DNA of 64,000 bases from Ascarosepion bandense (taxonomy: Eukaryota > Mollusca > Cephalopoda > Sepiida > Sepiidae): assembly GCA_037127315.1 (NCBI GenBank), contig JBBBDQ010000398.1, positions 5,043,501-5,107,500 of the forward strand, in the 5' to 3' direction. The notes beneath the pieces were generated by a model. That model worked only from the letters and a program-made list of their open reading frames with translations, searched no databases and was not told where the DNA came from. Made by a program: the position numbers and the translations under genes. This document shows, piece after piece, positions 28,886 through 39,114 of this stretch (position 1 is the stretch's first letter; every line of letters begins with the position of its first letter).

Positions 28886-28931
<46 letters not shown>
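28816..28931 (+). mobile_element. LINE-L 3' tail ending in (GATA)n
   Basis: CTTATGTAACCCCCTGCGCA and CCTTGCATGGGGCGAAATAT are the LINE-L 3' terminal block. Where other copies have poly-A, this one runs through TTTAAATCA into a GATA array (28886-28931). Only the last ~70 bp of the LINE remain. Confidence 0.75.
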
Positions 28932-29420
28932 GTCAAAATTCTAGGTTTTGGTGGATGCATATTTGTTTGTTAACTAGCTTCATTTACATACAATTATCCA
29001 TGACAGTTTGTTCACCGCTGCATGGCGTATAAAACACAACTGTTCTCACGTAATCTTTATTAAACCAAATATGTGATATCTAATCTCTTAGCATGCGTTA
29101 GCGCCCCGCATCCCGTACGAGGACGGATCAGCAATTATATTCTTTCCATCTCACTGCCCAGAATAAAAAGGAAGATTTTACTCACCTTCGACACAGACTA
29201 AAAAAAAGAAAGTACAGTCTTTGTTATCCTCACGTGAAAAAAATCAGATTATGATAAGTCCCAACAGATTAAAAGTGGATTATTTCACGTTGAAACTGTA
29301 GAAACAACGAGTAACTGGCTCATCTATGCGTACATATATTAGCCTTATTTTGTCAGTAATTCTTGCTATTACAATCTCTTTCATATTTCTTTTCGGTAGT
29401 AAAAACTTTGCTTACACTGC
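28932..29420. other. Unclassified stretch
   Basis: Mixed sequence; a GC-richer patch at 29091-29130 (GCGCCCCGCATCCCGTACGA). No family recognised. A short plus frame (from 29326) has a hydrophobic N-terminal run, but its 3' part is RTE-like. Confidence 0.35.
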
Positions 29421-29545
29421 ATTTTACATGCAAATTGGTAGTAGAACGGAGAAATATAAAAAAACAAAACAAAGGGCTACAAAAGACAGGAAAGTGTGGA
29501 GAGCCATGATTGCCAACGCTCTGAAGGAAAATGGCAAATAAAAAT
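29420..29545 (+). mobile_element. RTE-like LINE, extreme C-terminus
   Basis: The frame ends ATKDRKVWRAMIANALKENG and stop. This is the same terminal motif as in the longer copy at 53441-53530 (RDRETWKAMI-AYVLKRQGT in one broken frame). Only about 35 residues are recognisable. Confidence 0.6.
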
Positions 29546-30055
29546 CAAAAAAAGTATTTAAAGTGGATCATTTTTATTAAATATCAGTTTTGGTGAATTA
29601 ATTTGGTACAATTGTTTTCATCGTCAGTATACATGTGTACACAGAAATTAATTTATACATCCACACCCTGAACCACACTAATATCTTCCTGGTGAAATTT
29701 AGAATTTTTCGATTTTCTCTGAATTGATTTTGATAAAACGTTTCCCAGCTGGTTTGCACAAGATGGCAAAACCATTATGTTTTCATTATTCAGAGTAACG
29801 TCTATTTTGTTTTCAGATTTAACACTTTTGGTTGAACCAGGATTTTAGCTTTTGAGTTAAAAAAGCAATTCTATACATATTTTGAGAAAATTCTGGATAA
29901 TGATACATATTAAGTATAGGTTGAGTATATATTTAACAGAAAACCATAAAAATATTATAATATTTATTGACATAATGAATTGTTTAGCCACATGAGTTAT
30001 CAACGGAGAACTTCAAAAACGCTATTAAGTATGGAATATGTCAAGTTTATTAGAA
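29546..30055. other. AT-rich unclassified stretch
   Basis: Nothing recognised. Confidence 0.35.
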
Positions 30056-30300
30056 TTTCAGGTTAAACTACCTCTTTGCAGCTTTGATGGTTGCCGATAA
30101 GATATCTTTTGACGTAAATTGATGTCCATCGGCATATATTGGCTTATGATAGATCAAAAATTTTCGATAGGATTGAGATCCAGAGAGGCTGGCGTCCACA
30201 CTATCAGCATTTCACCTTGTATGCCTTAAGAGCTTGTTTAGCCCTGAGAGATTGGGAGGGATCGTTGTTATGCATGAATGCTAGAGTTCTTAGAAATGAC
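30056..30300 (-). mobile_element. Tc1-like transposase C-terminal relic
   Basis: On the minus strand, broken frames read MHNNDPSQSLRAKQALKAYK (codons of MHNND at about 30276-30262), then ASLDLNPIENF, then a Lys-rich tail (SATIKAAKR). This is the Tc1 transposase block 'MHDND..HTS..', then 'SPDLNPIENLW', holding the second Asp and the Glu of the DDE triad. At least two frameshifts and several stops. The N-terminal half was not identified. Confidence 0.6.
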
Positions 30301-30599
30301 AGCCGTGTGTCATCTAACCAGGTATCTTCTGGTGATCGAGGGCTTTTCAACGTCCCATTGTTCTTAGAGAAGAGAGACGCTATTAGCGTGTTTCACATAC
30401 AAACTGTCAGATCTGAAAAACAAAAACAAATGACGTTACACAGAATAATGAAAACTTAAGAATGATATTGCCTTATTGTACAAACCAGTTCGGAAAATGT
30501 TTTAGTTTAATAAGTTTTCGCAGTTCATATTAAACCAAGAAATCCTAAATTTTACTATCAGTTTATTAGCCTAGTCCATGTTTGAATTCGTGTTGAGTT
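30301..30599. other. Unclassified stretch
   Basis: May include upstream remains of the Tc1 relic on the minus strand. The 106-codon plus-strand frame (30139-30459) is the antisense shadow of that relic. Confidence 0.35.
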
Positions 30600-30790
30600 T
30601 TGTTTAACGGCATGTCAACCTCTGTGGGTTATTTAATGACAAAAAGGTGCGTTTTTAAGGTGTTTTTTGTTATTTTTAATGTTCAGTTATAGTGAAAAGA
30701 TTGATTTAGTCAGATTTTAATGACAAGTTTTTGTCTTTATCTTTTATTTTAGAAAACTGAAAATGTCTTATATCTTGTATTCAAAATTGT
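30600..30790 (-). repeat. Dispersed repeat with CAACCTCTGTGG block, copy B left part
   Basis: Matches 18335-18545 and, more weakly, 9640-9700 and 50445-50510 (ATGTCAACCTCTGTGGGTTA). Orientation follows that of the SINE-5S tails. Likely the 3' end of one dispersed element. Confidence 0.45.
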
Positions 30791-31548
30791 TTTGTTGAGA
30801 ATATTTTCTTCTTCAAAAATCTGTTTTATTTTTAACCTATTCAAAATTTATCTATTCATATAAATCATTTTTTTTAAGAATCCCAAATATTTCATTAATA
30901 TCATTCGCTTTACTTTTGTATTTTGCTCCAGTTTTTATCTATTCATTTATCTTTACAATCCCTGTAGTTTTTTAATCAGAAATATTACACTAATATCATT
31001 CGTTTTTTAATTTTCGTTATTTACATATCTACCGTATTCGGTACGATTTTCGATTTTTTTAATAGCATATTCCTTCATCCCTATGGAATGGTATCTTCCA
31101 CATCGTAATTTATGCATTTATTTTCGTATATTTAATGAGTTTTTTTTTACTATCTAGTCATTTAGCTATTTTAACCATTCATCTTCACATTAATATCACG
31201 AATATCAATTTATTTTAATTTATATATTTCCGGATATTTACTGGAACCATGTACATATTATCATCACTGGACATTCATTTATTTGTGGACGAACTTATTC
31301 AAGAAATTTTTCTACTTCTTCTGTGCAACCAAAACATTTTGCATTCCAATAACGTAGCAAATAGAGATTAGGACACAGGCCGGGGCCTGATCAACCTTGG
31401 CTGGGTCAACCTGGGGAGAAGGTATGATGTTTTTAAAGGACCGAAAAAGTCAATGAACCAGGATAACATCACTGATGATGTGTCCTAACTGCATCTAAAT
31501 GATGTATTTTTCAAATTCAGAAATGGTAATAATTTTTTCATCAAAAAA
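30791..31548. other. AT-rich stretch with a GC-richer insert
   Basis: AT-rich except 31370-31440, with GGACACAGGCCGGGGCCTGA and TTGGCTGGGTCAACCTGGGG. The first contains a short palindrome AGGCCGGGGCCT. Class unknown. Confidence 0.35.
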
Positions 31549-31900
31549 GTGCTGTTGGTAATATTTTTTTCTTCAAAAATGTAAATATTTCTATAAATAT
31601 CTACTTTTTAGTATATATTTCTATAAAAGTGTATTTTTATACTTTCATAGTACTTTGACGTTTTACTATTTGCCCATAGATGAGACCCTAACAGGTGCTA
31701 CAGCTCCGGTTCAGAGTAGACCTGGGAAAAACAGCAATTAAGTGGTGTTTCAATGTTACTCACAACATCTCAATCAGAGTTCTTGCTACCGGATGCAGTT
31801 TACTGTCATGCCCAGGACCACATATTCCATCGAAATCACGCTCATATGGCCAAGTAACTCATATTGGCAATAAAGCTTATAATATAATTATGATTTTTTG
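31549..31900 (-). repeat. Dispersed repeat pair copy B right part
   Basis: Matches 18928-19182 (GCTGTTGGTAATATTTTTTT, TATTTGCCCATAGATGAGAC, CCGGATGCAGTTTACTGTCA). It confirms that 18.3-19.2 kb and 30.6-31.8 kb are two copies of one larger element. Confidence 0.45.
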
Positions 31901-32194
31901 TTAAATTAATAGATACTCAAAGTATACTTAACATGTATCATTATCCTTCATTTTCTCAAAATAATGTCGAGATTGGTTATTTTCTTTCAAATCTATTAGC
32001 GCGGTTTATCACAAACTGTCGAATCTGAAATAAAAATATAAAGTTATGTATGGTACAGACTCTATGAATTTAATTCTTATGAGATTACATATAGTAATTT
32101 ATAACCAAATCATTTCTTCTTGGTTTTTAATGTATTTATATATGAAGGAACTATTCGTATCACTATTAACTTTTGCATCGAGTCACACATCATC
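31901..32194. other. AT-rich unclassified stretch
   Basis: Nothing recognised. Confidence 0.3.
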
Positions 32195-32310
32195 CAGTTC
32201 ACACTCTCCCGCTGTCTTTTGAAAACAAGTAACGATTTATCCATTTTTTTCTGTTTAGGATTGGATGTGCGACTCCTTCTAAATTCTACTTCAATTCTAT
32301 ATTTCTAACA
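32195..32310 (+). mobile_element. Possible diverged SINE-T head
   Basis: CAGTTCACACTCTCCCGCTG and CTGTTTAGGATTGGATGTG resemble the SINE-T head (GGTTCACACTCCACCCACGT, CTGTTTAGGATGTGGTTTCC). It sits directly before a LINE-L copy; no tail of its own. Confidence 0.35.
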
Positions 32311-32314
32311 TATA

Positions 32315-32855
32315 GACCTAACGTGATCGATACTGACTTGGCAGAACGACTGCAACCACACTCTCACCGGCGTGATGTGGCTTCCCTGTGCCTCTTCTAT
32401 AAATACTTTCACGGCTTCTGCTCCGATGAACTTAGATCATCGGTGCTGCCTAGTTACGAATTTACACGAGATACTAGATTAGCAACTAGGTCCCACCCTT
32501 TTACAGTGAAACAGATAAGATGTAACCGTAATTTTTACTCCAACAGCTTCTTTTCTCGTGCTTCCCGCCTGTGAAATTCCCTTCCACATACCTGCTTTCC
32601 CGAGAGCTACAATCTCCAGGAGTTTAAATGTAAGGTCAACAGACACCTCCTATCACATTAACTTGCATCTATTCTCCTAACACTCTCACCATCTACCTAA
32701 CCCTCATTCTCGGTATCCTTACCCGTCTATCACCCTCCTTCTGACATTTCCTATATCTAACCATCCTTTTTCATTTCTTTCCCCACTATGTAACCTCCTG
32801 CACAATAGTGGCAGTGGAATGCCTTGCTCGGGGTGAAACGATTATAAAAAAAATA
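32315..32855 (+). mobile_element. LINE-L, 5'-truncated copy
   Basis: The frame 32323-32574 reads IDTDLAERLQPHSHRRDVAS, LCLFYKYFHGFCSDELRSS, LATRSHPFTVKQIRCNRNFY, and FFSRASRL, then a stop where LWN is expected. The 3'UTR ends TATGTAACCTCCTGCACA and CTCGGGGTGAAACGATTATA. Reading-frame damage is slight, so this is among the younger LINE-L copies. Confidence 0.85.
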
Positions 32856-32879
32856 ATCTTTAATATGAGTAGATGGGTT

Positions 32880-33010
32880 CGCCTATCTCTCAGTTCACAC
32901 ATCTGTACCGTCTTTTGAGCAGGAATAAAGTTTAATCCCTTGCTTCCAGTTTAGGACTAGATTTTCTGTTCCCTGAAATACTTTTTTTTATTATTTTTTA
33001 CTTCCAATAA
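32880..33010 (+). mobile_element. Possible diverged SINE-T head
   Basis: GAGTAGATGGGTTCGCCTAT, TCAGTTCACACATCTGTACC and TTTAGGACTAGATTTTCTGT follow the order of SINE-T head blocks (AGTAGATAG..., GGTTCACACTCC, TTTAGGATGTGGTTTCCG). As at 32195, it directly precedes a LINE-L copy. Confidence 0.35.
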
Positions 33011-33064
33011 ACCCCTGTGGTTTAGTGGTAGGGGAACACAAAATAAAAAAACCGTGTCATATGC

Positions 33065-33495
33065 TCCGATGAGCTTAGATCACTGGTGCCGCCCAAGCAC
33101 GAATTTACACGAGATACTAGATTAGCAACTAGGTCCCACCCTTTTACAGTTAAACAAATAAGATGTAACCGTAAATTCTACTCCAACAGCTTCTTTTCTC
33201 GCGCTTCCCGCCTGTGGAACTCCCTTCCACAAACTGCTTTCCCGACAGTTACAATCTCCAGGTGGTTTAAATGGTAGGGTCAATAGACACCTCCTATCAC
33301 ACTAACTCCCAACTATTCTCACAACACTCTCATCTACCCAACCCTCATTCTCGGTATCCTCACCCGCCTATCACCCACCCTCTGTTATTTCCTATATTTA
33401 ACCAGCCTTTCTCCTCTCTACGTAGCCCCCTGCACAGTAGTGGCAGTGACATGCCTTGCTCGGGGTGAAACGCTTAAAAAAAAAAAAAAAAATTA
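33065..33495 (+). mobile_element. LINE-L, short 3' copy
   Basis: Starts at GATGAGCTTAGATCACTGGT (DELRSLVP). It continues through TRLATRSHPFTVKQIRCNRK and FFSRASRLWNSLPQTAFP, and ends GTAGCCCCCTGCACAGTAGT, GGGGTGAAACGC, poly-A. Closely similar to 32315-32855, so they may be a local duplication or two insertions of one young subfamily. Confidence 0.85.
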
Positions 33496-33559
33496 CTATT
33501 TTTCGTTAATTATTGTATTTATTCTTGACCAATGGCATTTTGCCTGACCAATTCTTTTA

Positions 33560-33890
33560 GTTTCCTTTCCGTGTCTGCGGAAAGAATGGAAACGAAAAGG
33601 AAATTAAAACTGTTCATCAAAAAGCGACAACTGAACTTCCTGGGACATACCATGAGAAAGGAGGGCTTGGAGAACCTGATACTCACAGGCCAGATAAAAG
33701 GTAAAAGAGACAGAGGAATGCAGCGGATAACATATTTCAAGGACCTGAGCAGGTGGATGACAGAACGGGGTTTAAGGGATGATACAGGAGAAAGCGTGCT
33801 AAAAGCCACCATGGAATAGGAAGACGTGGAAGGGCATGATCGCCTACGTCTTGCAAAGACGAGGCACATAGAAGAACGAGAATTCTTTTG
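33560..33890 (+). mobile_element. RTE-like LINE, C-terminal fragment
   Basis: An open frame over about 80 codons reads ERMETKRKLKLFIKKRQLNF, LGHTMRKEGLENLILTGQIK, GKRDRGMQRITYFKDLSRWM, TERGLRDDTGESVLKATME, then a stop. It matches the corresponding part of 52310-53565 but is far better preserved. The upstream RT part is missing. Confidence 0.8.
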
Positions 33891-34690
33891 GATAATTATT
33901 TACAAAGAATTTATATCATTAGATGTACTTTTTTCTAATCAGTCACACTAATGATTGCGTTTTTCTTTATTTATTTTTCAATTAATTTCTGTAGAATATC
34001 AAGTGATTAATATTGTACATAGAGTAGTCCTAATTTTCAGTAACAACTGCATTAATTTCTGCCGTCTGACACTCCCTTTATTTTGTTATTTTTTTTTTAA
34101 TCGATAAAAATGCATTTAATTATCCTATTGTATCAGTAATGTTACCATAAAGCCATTATCACACGTAATTGATACCATCCTAATTTTCATAGTATCATGC
34201 GATTAACGCCCAGGAAATACCAGATGTCTGAAACGAATTTAATGTCTAACAAAGATATTTGATCTAAAACGATTTGGTTAACTGTGTCAACTGCAGTATA
34301 TACTGGATTCACACTAAAGTAAAATTTGTACTCGGTGTCATCTCGGAATTTCAACGAAAAATTGTGGGTTAAACTTGAAACACAAAGCAGCCAATTGCAG
34401 AATCCGGCCTTAAAGGAAAAAACTGAAATTAAGACAAAAGGATAACAGCAATATATATAAACGCCTTTTGATGGCAGAACCAGAGTACCTCTCACACTTT
34501 TGACAGAAGATGATTGATCGTCGAAAACAACATACCCTTACATAGATTGCCTTTAATTTGAAGGTTACAAGAAAGCATTTCACGTATAAATAATTTTGTC
34601 CCGTTTTCTTAAAAGACTTAACTAATGTAACGTTACAAGAGTAAAGATATTTTATTTGGATATCTCATTTAGTTTTGTGTATGTTTTATT
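33891..34690. other. AT-rich unclassified stretch
   Basis: No family recognised. The 102-codon minus frame at 34187-34495 has no known motif. Confidence 0.35.
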
Positions 34691-34699
34691 TATTTATTT

Positions 34700-35000
34700 T
34701 TTCCAATTCTTGCAGGATCCTTTTTCAGTCTTCTTCCTCAGTAATCCTGCTGAGGAATGTTTCGGGTTTCTGGGAGATATCGAAATGTAACATTCGTTTC
34801 ATCCATCGGCTTTACTGGATAGGTTCTAGGACCAGGGTGTGTCAGAGATGAGGACAATAGTACGAATTATGTAAATACTGTAAATACTACCTCAGTAATA
34901 TAGATAAATACTAAAGGATCGGTACTGACCCGATACCCCAAAAATATGGAGAGAAATAGAAAAGTCCTATCCGAAGCTGGCACGGATATCAAACCACCTT
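34700..35000. repeat. SINE-C related fragment
   Basis: The part GTAAATACTGTAAATACTAC then CTCAGTAATATAGATAAATA matches 36434-36478 (GTAAATAGTGTAAATAATAC, CTCATTTCAGAAATATAGAA). The CTTCTTCCTCAG and TTTCGGGTTTCTGG blocks resemble the start of SINE-C copies. Confidence 0.4.
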
Positions 35001-35006
35001 ACATTC

Positions 35007-35050
35007 CTAGATAGATAGATAGATAAATAGATAGACAGATAGATAGATAT
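35007..35050. repeat. Short (GATA)n tract with TATGATCAAAATGAG end
   Basis: GATA units, then AGATATGATCAAAATGAGGG. The junction resembles the interruption motif of the large arrays. Confidence 0.85.
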
Positions 35051-35690
35051 GATCAAAATGAGGGAGAGAACTTATGAAAAGATATATATATATATATACT
35101 TAAATCGATTGATCAGTCTAAATTTTCACTTCCCAAAATGCCAGTAGTTAGTTCTTATTTGCCAACTTATTTTTGCGATTATGATGACAGGAATATATAG
35201 AAGAACTTATTCGTCAGGGAAAATAAAAAGGTCTTTTACATAATCATGAAAGGAAGGAAGTACATTCTGGAAAAATATTTAAAGCCCAACACCTACTCGT
35301 CGATATTAATTTACAAAGTACGGAGGTGAATAAACAATCATTTTAAGCATAACATATTTAATGACGTCATCTTATTAAACTGTACAACGATAATATTTCA
35401 TTTGAATTTTTACACTGTTTACCAGGTGGAAAATTAATCAAATGATGAAGATGCGATAACAGACTACAAGTACATTAAGAAAGTGATATAAATTTCTGTG
35501 CTTTAAAAGAATTCTTTGAAAAACATTTAGTTTTACTCGAACACAGTTCAAGTTAAATTGTCAAATGCAAAACGAAACACAGCAATATTGGTTGATTAGG
35601 TTTTTGCTTTTATTTTGCTTTTTTTACGGATTGTCATCCCTTTTCAGCTTATTTACAACAGTAGAAATATTTTATATCCTAAATATTCTT
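35051..35690. other. AT-rich unclassified stretch
   Basis: Short TA run at 35083-35098; nothing else recognised. Confidence 0.35.
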
Positions 35691-35921
35691 TTTAGGATGA
35701 TAATAAGGGTTTAGTGATCGAATCCTTACTAATTAATTTATATTTGTGAGGAGAATAGTTAAATTTTAGGATGTTAAATAGTTAAATAATAATAATAATA
35801 ATAGTTAAATATTTTAAAATAGTTAAATATAATAATAGTTAAATTTTTAGGATGATAATAAGGGTTTAGTGATCGAATCCTTACTAATTAATTTATATTT
35901 GTGAGGAGAATAGTTAAATTT
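35691..35921. repeat. 76-bp direct duplication, period 155
   Basis: 35691-35766 and 35846-35921 are identical as far as I can read, beginning TTTAGGATGATAATAAGGGT. They are separated by an AT-rich TTAAATAATAATAATAA patch. The lack of divergence implies a recent event (or an assembly duplication). Confidence 0.9.
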
Positions 35922-36039
35922 ATACATTTACCAATCATATTACCGCCTACGTTTAATATAACTAACCGAACGAGAATTGCAATTTGGCTCTTCGATTAAG
36001 AATTAACACACTATTTACAATATTCGGATTATTGTCCTA
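35922..36039. other. Short unclassified spacer
   Basis: Nothing recognised. Confidence 0.3.
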
Positions 36040-36480
36040 ATCTTTGTTGCCATTTGTTCTAGGTTTCAGCCGTTTTATGCACCGGCTTTCTTCAGGTACT
36101 AGGAATTTCAAACAAAACCCTTTATTACAATCACTGGGGTATATCATTCTCAATCCTTATGCAAAGCTTCTTTTGGTAGTCATGAGTTATAGCACTCTAA
36201 ACGGAGTCTCGAAGTTACTTGTTCACCACTACTGTAGCCTGGTCTTGAACTCACAACTCTTTGGGTCAAGACACTGGAACTAACTAACATCTCTCCACTG
36301 GACCATGTGCCCTTAGAGAGACACATTCATGACGACCGAAATTTTAGCACCTGGAGAAGGCAGGAGAATACAACGGTCGAAACCTCGTACAAAGGGTAAC
36401 GAACATGAGGAAAATAATCCGAATAATGTAAATAGTGTAAATAATACCTCATTTCAGAAATATAGAAAAATACTAATTAT
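36040..36480 (-). mobile_element. SINE-C copy (minus)
   Basis: Matches 45300-45590: CTTTCTTCAGGT, ACCCTTTATT, CACTGGGGTA, then the tRNA-like part. On the minus strand this reads AACTAACT-like A-box material and a B-box-like GAGTTCAAGACCAGGC, then CAGTAGTGGTGAAC. The 36320-36480 part matches 34860-34920. Assigned as a second tRNA-related SINE family with fair confidence. Confidence 0.55.
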
Positions 36481-36484
36481 TAAG

Positions 36485-36612
36485 AATCAAACTTACAACA
36501 GCTAGTACTCGCAAGAGGTCACCCGTCTAGGTAACGATCATCCTTGACTTTGCTTAACGTCAGTGATTGTCCAAGTACAGTTATTTCAATGTGATGTAGA
36601 CATAAGCCTGGC
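36485..36612 (-). pseudogene. 5S rRNA-like pseudogene or 5S-derived SINE head
   Basis: On the minus strand GACGTTAAGCAAAGTCAAGG and GTTACCTAGACGGGTGACCT match the 5S rRNA control region (GAAGTTAAGCAACGTCG... and ...GGATGGGTGACCGCC). It starts with GGCTTATGTCTACATCACAT, a 5S-like beginning, and ends in CTAGCTGTTGTAAG. It is more diverged than the SINE-5S heads and abuts SINE-C, so SINE-C may itself carry a 5S-derived head. Confidence 0.6.
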
Positions 36613-36719
36613 GAGTTTGAACAACAACAAATAGAAAGAATTCATTAAACCGAGAAATCTAAGGGATTTCCGAATTTCGATCGACAAAACTGGCTTTGTA
36701 TATATCAAACTTCTAAATT
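36613..36719. other. Short unclassified spacer
   Basis: Nothing recognised. Confidence 0.3.
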
Positions 36720-36995
36720 TTTGTGGCCTTTTCTTTTAATTTGCAGTGCCACTTCAGAACGTTAATATTCATGACCCTTCACATCTTCCTTTCTTGTGCA
36801 GCTTTAATAAGTTTTGACTCTTCGTTATTTTCTAAACCTCTTCCTACCAATTATTCAAGCCCATCTAATATGTAACGCATAACTTTCATCTGTCCGACTT
36901 TGTTGGATATCAGATTTTCTAAGCTATCCTACCTTATTAAATGCTCCAGAAATTTCACCTGTCACTTTCTAATGTTAAGTATGAGTTTTCTTTTT
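36720..36995 (-). mobile_element. RTE-like LINE (minus), 3' piece, split by SINE-A
   Basis: The minus strand keeps pieces of the RTE-like C-terminus in changing frames (LRKSDIQQS, RTDESYALHI, IGRKRF, ITKSQNLLKL, KGRCEGS). They are in the order seen at 53240-53530. The upstream piece is at 37312-37460, beyond a SINE-A. Confidence 0.55.
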
Positions 36996-36997
36996 CA

Positions 36998-37309
36998 GTC
37001 ATTCAGTTAAATGCCATACACGATACACACTTTGGGCGATCATGTCTCGAAAGAGATATGATTAACTGAGCAGAAGATTATCCCGCATTAGGTTGCCATT
37101 GCTTCCTGTGGTAGACTGGTTGCCAGCCAAAGCTATAGAGCCCAATCTGTCCTATTATTTAACCCATAACTGGAGGGAAGAGACGGATTAATATCTTTCC
37201 CAAGGGTATTTGTGCGTAAGTGAATGCAATGAATTCAACTGGAATTTGAACTCGGCTCCTCGATTTCTCGTTCCGACTGAATATCCACTGCCCCACAAGG
37301 AACATCCTT
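36998..37309 (-). mobile_element. SINE-A nested in RTE-like LINE
   Basis: A full-length minus-strand SINE-A: complement of CAGTTAAATGCCATACACGA through GGAATTTGAACTCGGCTCCT and CTGAATATCCACTGCCCCAC. It is flanked by imperfect A-rich direct repeats on the minus strand (GAAAATAAAAA upstream, GAAAAAGAAAA downstream), compatible with a target-site duplication inside the RTE-like element. Confidence 0.85.
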
Positions 37310-37311
37310 TT

Positions 37312-37460
37312 TATTTTCTCTAAAACCAAACCGTTGCTCACATATTCGGTTCATACTATCCTCAGCATCTTTCTGTAGTACTACATTTCTGTTGCTTCAA
37401 GTCTTTTGAATGACGCCTGTAAATGCTTTTTGGACTATTCAATTTTCCTCTGTACCAACG
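37312..37460 (-). mobile_element. RTE-like LINE (minus), upstream piece
   Basis: The minus strand reads, with frameshifts, KAFTGVIQKT, EATEMWYYRKML-like sequence (complement of TTTCTGTAGTACTACATTTC), and NMSNGLVLEKIKR. This continues into the piece at 36720-36995. Confidence 0.6.
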
Positions 37461-37801
37461 CTTAAATCATGCGGGACCGGTCACTTTTTATACCAAACTT
37501 GTTATATTTATGGGAAGGCGAATTAATATCGATATTCCTACAAAGCGGTATTCCATGCCATTAAGTGTAGAATCGGAACTTGATCTATGTCGGTGTGTGC
37601 ATCAAGATTAACATTGAAATGAACCCAACTAAAATTAGGATATACGCAAACAACCCTATCTCCTGGAAAACGACAAGTTATATAAACGTCCAGCCTATGA
37701 AACAAGAAGCAGCGATTCCATCATCCCCTCCTGAGAATATGATCGAACATTGGAAGTAAAAACACGGAACATAAGACGCTCGATTCAACCGACGTTAGCC
37801 T
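37461..37801. other. Unclassified stretch
   Basis: No family recognised; a 62-codon plus frame (37423-37611) overlaps antisense RTE-like sequence at its start. Confidence 0.3.
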
Positions 37802-38097
37802 TCAGTCAGTTAAGTGTCATACGTGATACACGCTTGGGCGATCATATCTGGAAAGATAACATGACTAGGCAGAAGATGTTCCCGCAGTAGGTTGGCATAA
37901 CTTTCTTCGGTAGACTGGTTGCCAACCAACGCTATAGAACCGAATTTGTTCTGTTAATTAACCCATAGCTAGAAAGAAAGTGATGGTTTAATACCTTTGC
38001 CAAGGGTATTTACACGTAAGAGAATTCAATCAATTCAACTGGAATTCGAACTCGGTTTCTCGTTTCGATCCTATATCCACTGATCCACAATGCAACT
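37802..38097 (-). mobile_element. SINE-A copy (minus)
   Basis: Complement of CAGTTAAGTGTCATACGTGA, TCGGTAGACTGGTTGCCAAC, TGGAATTCGAACTCGGTTTC (B-box) and CTATATCCACTGATCCACAA (A-box region). Confidence 0.85.
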
Positions 38098-38464
38098 CCA
38101 CAAATATTATCCTTACTGACTCCATAAATAAATAAACAATTTTTTTACGAATTCAAAAATTTAGTCGCGCATTTAGATTTTACTTCTGTAGCATTACCCA
38201 AAGTTGAACGCAACCAGAATGTCTCATAAGTCTTATAACGTGCACATTAATTACAAAATGACAAATTTTTTGTCGCCAGGGCTCATAGGAAAATTTGACT
38301 TGTTTCTGGAAATCCGTTCCTAATAGAATATTTCTACATCGAACTAACGGTCATTGCATCAGTCCGAACACCTTGACAGCAGTTGTTAGGATTAGTAAAG
38401 TTTCTCGTTGAACAGCGGCAGACAATATGGGGATTCGTTTTAAACTGACCTTATTTCTTTTACG
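38098..38464. other. AT-rich unclassified stretch
   Basis: Nothing recognised. Confidence 0.35.
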
Positions 38465-38580
38465 GAGGCGAGAATAAATACAGGTTGATTATAAATTTCC
38501 TATTTGCTTCCAATTTCTATAAAACCTCGTCTTTTCTAAAATGTTCCGTCCATGGCATGATGAGAGAAAATAGAATCCGG
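38465..38580 (-). mobile_element. RTE-like fragment (minus), copy 1 of a local pair
   Basis: TTGCTTCCAATTTCTATAAA and AAAATGTTCCGTCCATGGCA match 39178-39237 (TGTTTCCAATTTTTTCTAAA, AAATGTTCAGTCCATGGTAT). On the minus strand this is the WTEHLSKD-type region of the RTE-like family. The two copies flank the compound GATA locus. Confidence 0.55.
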
Positions 38581-38699
38581 CACGAATTGGAAAAAAAACA
38601 CGATAAGGACAATAGTCAAAATGATATAAATACTTTAAAATTGCTTGTTTACAAAAGATATTATCTTCAAAATAAAACAATGCTTCCTTAAATTTCGAA

Positions 38700-38832
38700 T
38701 TAGAAAAATAAATGGATAGATGGAGTAAGAGAGACAGAGAGAGACATTTGTCTATGAACAAATTGAGATAGATAGATAGATAGATAGAACTTTAAAGAGA
38801 GAGAGAAAGATTGAGATTATACAGATTCTAAC

Positions 38833-38883
<51 letters not shown>

Positions 38884-39063
38884 ACTGTTTAGACTTTAAA
38901 GAGAGAGAGAAAGATTCAGAATATACAGATTCTAACAGATAGATAGATAGATAGATAGATAGAACTGTCTAGACTTTAAAGAGAGAGAGAGAAAGAGTGA
39001 GAATATACCGATTCTAACAGATAGATAGATAGATAGATAGAGAGAGATGGTGCACACATTCAA

Positions 39064-39114
<51 letters not shown>

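Noticed and set aside
30139..30459. 106-codon plus-strand frame
   Set aside because: It is antisense to the Tc1-like transposase relic recognised on the minus strand.
34187..34495. 102-codon minus-strand frame with a Cys/Leu-rich centre
   Set aside because: No domain, no codon-usage support, surrounded by AT-rich neutral-looking sequence; left as unclassified.
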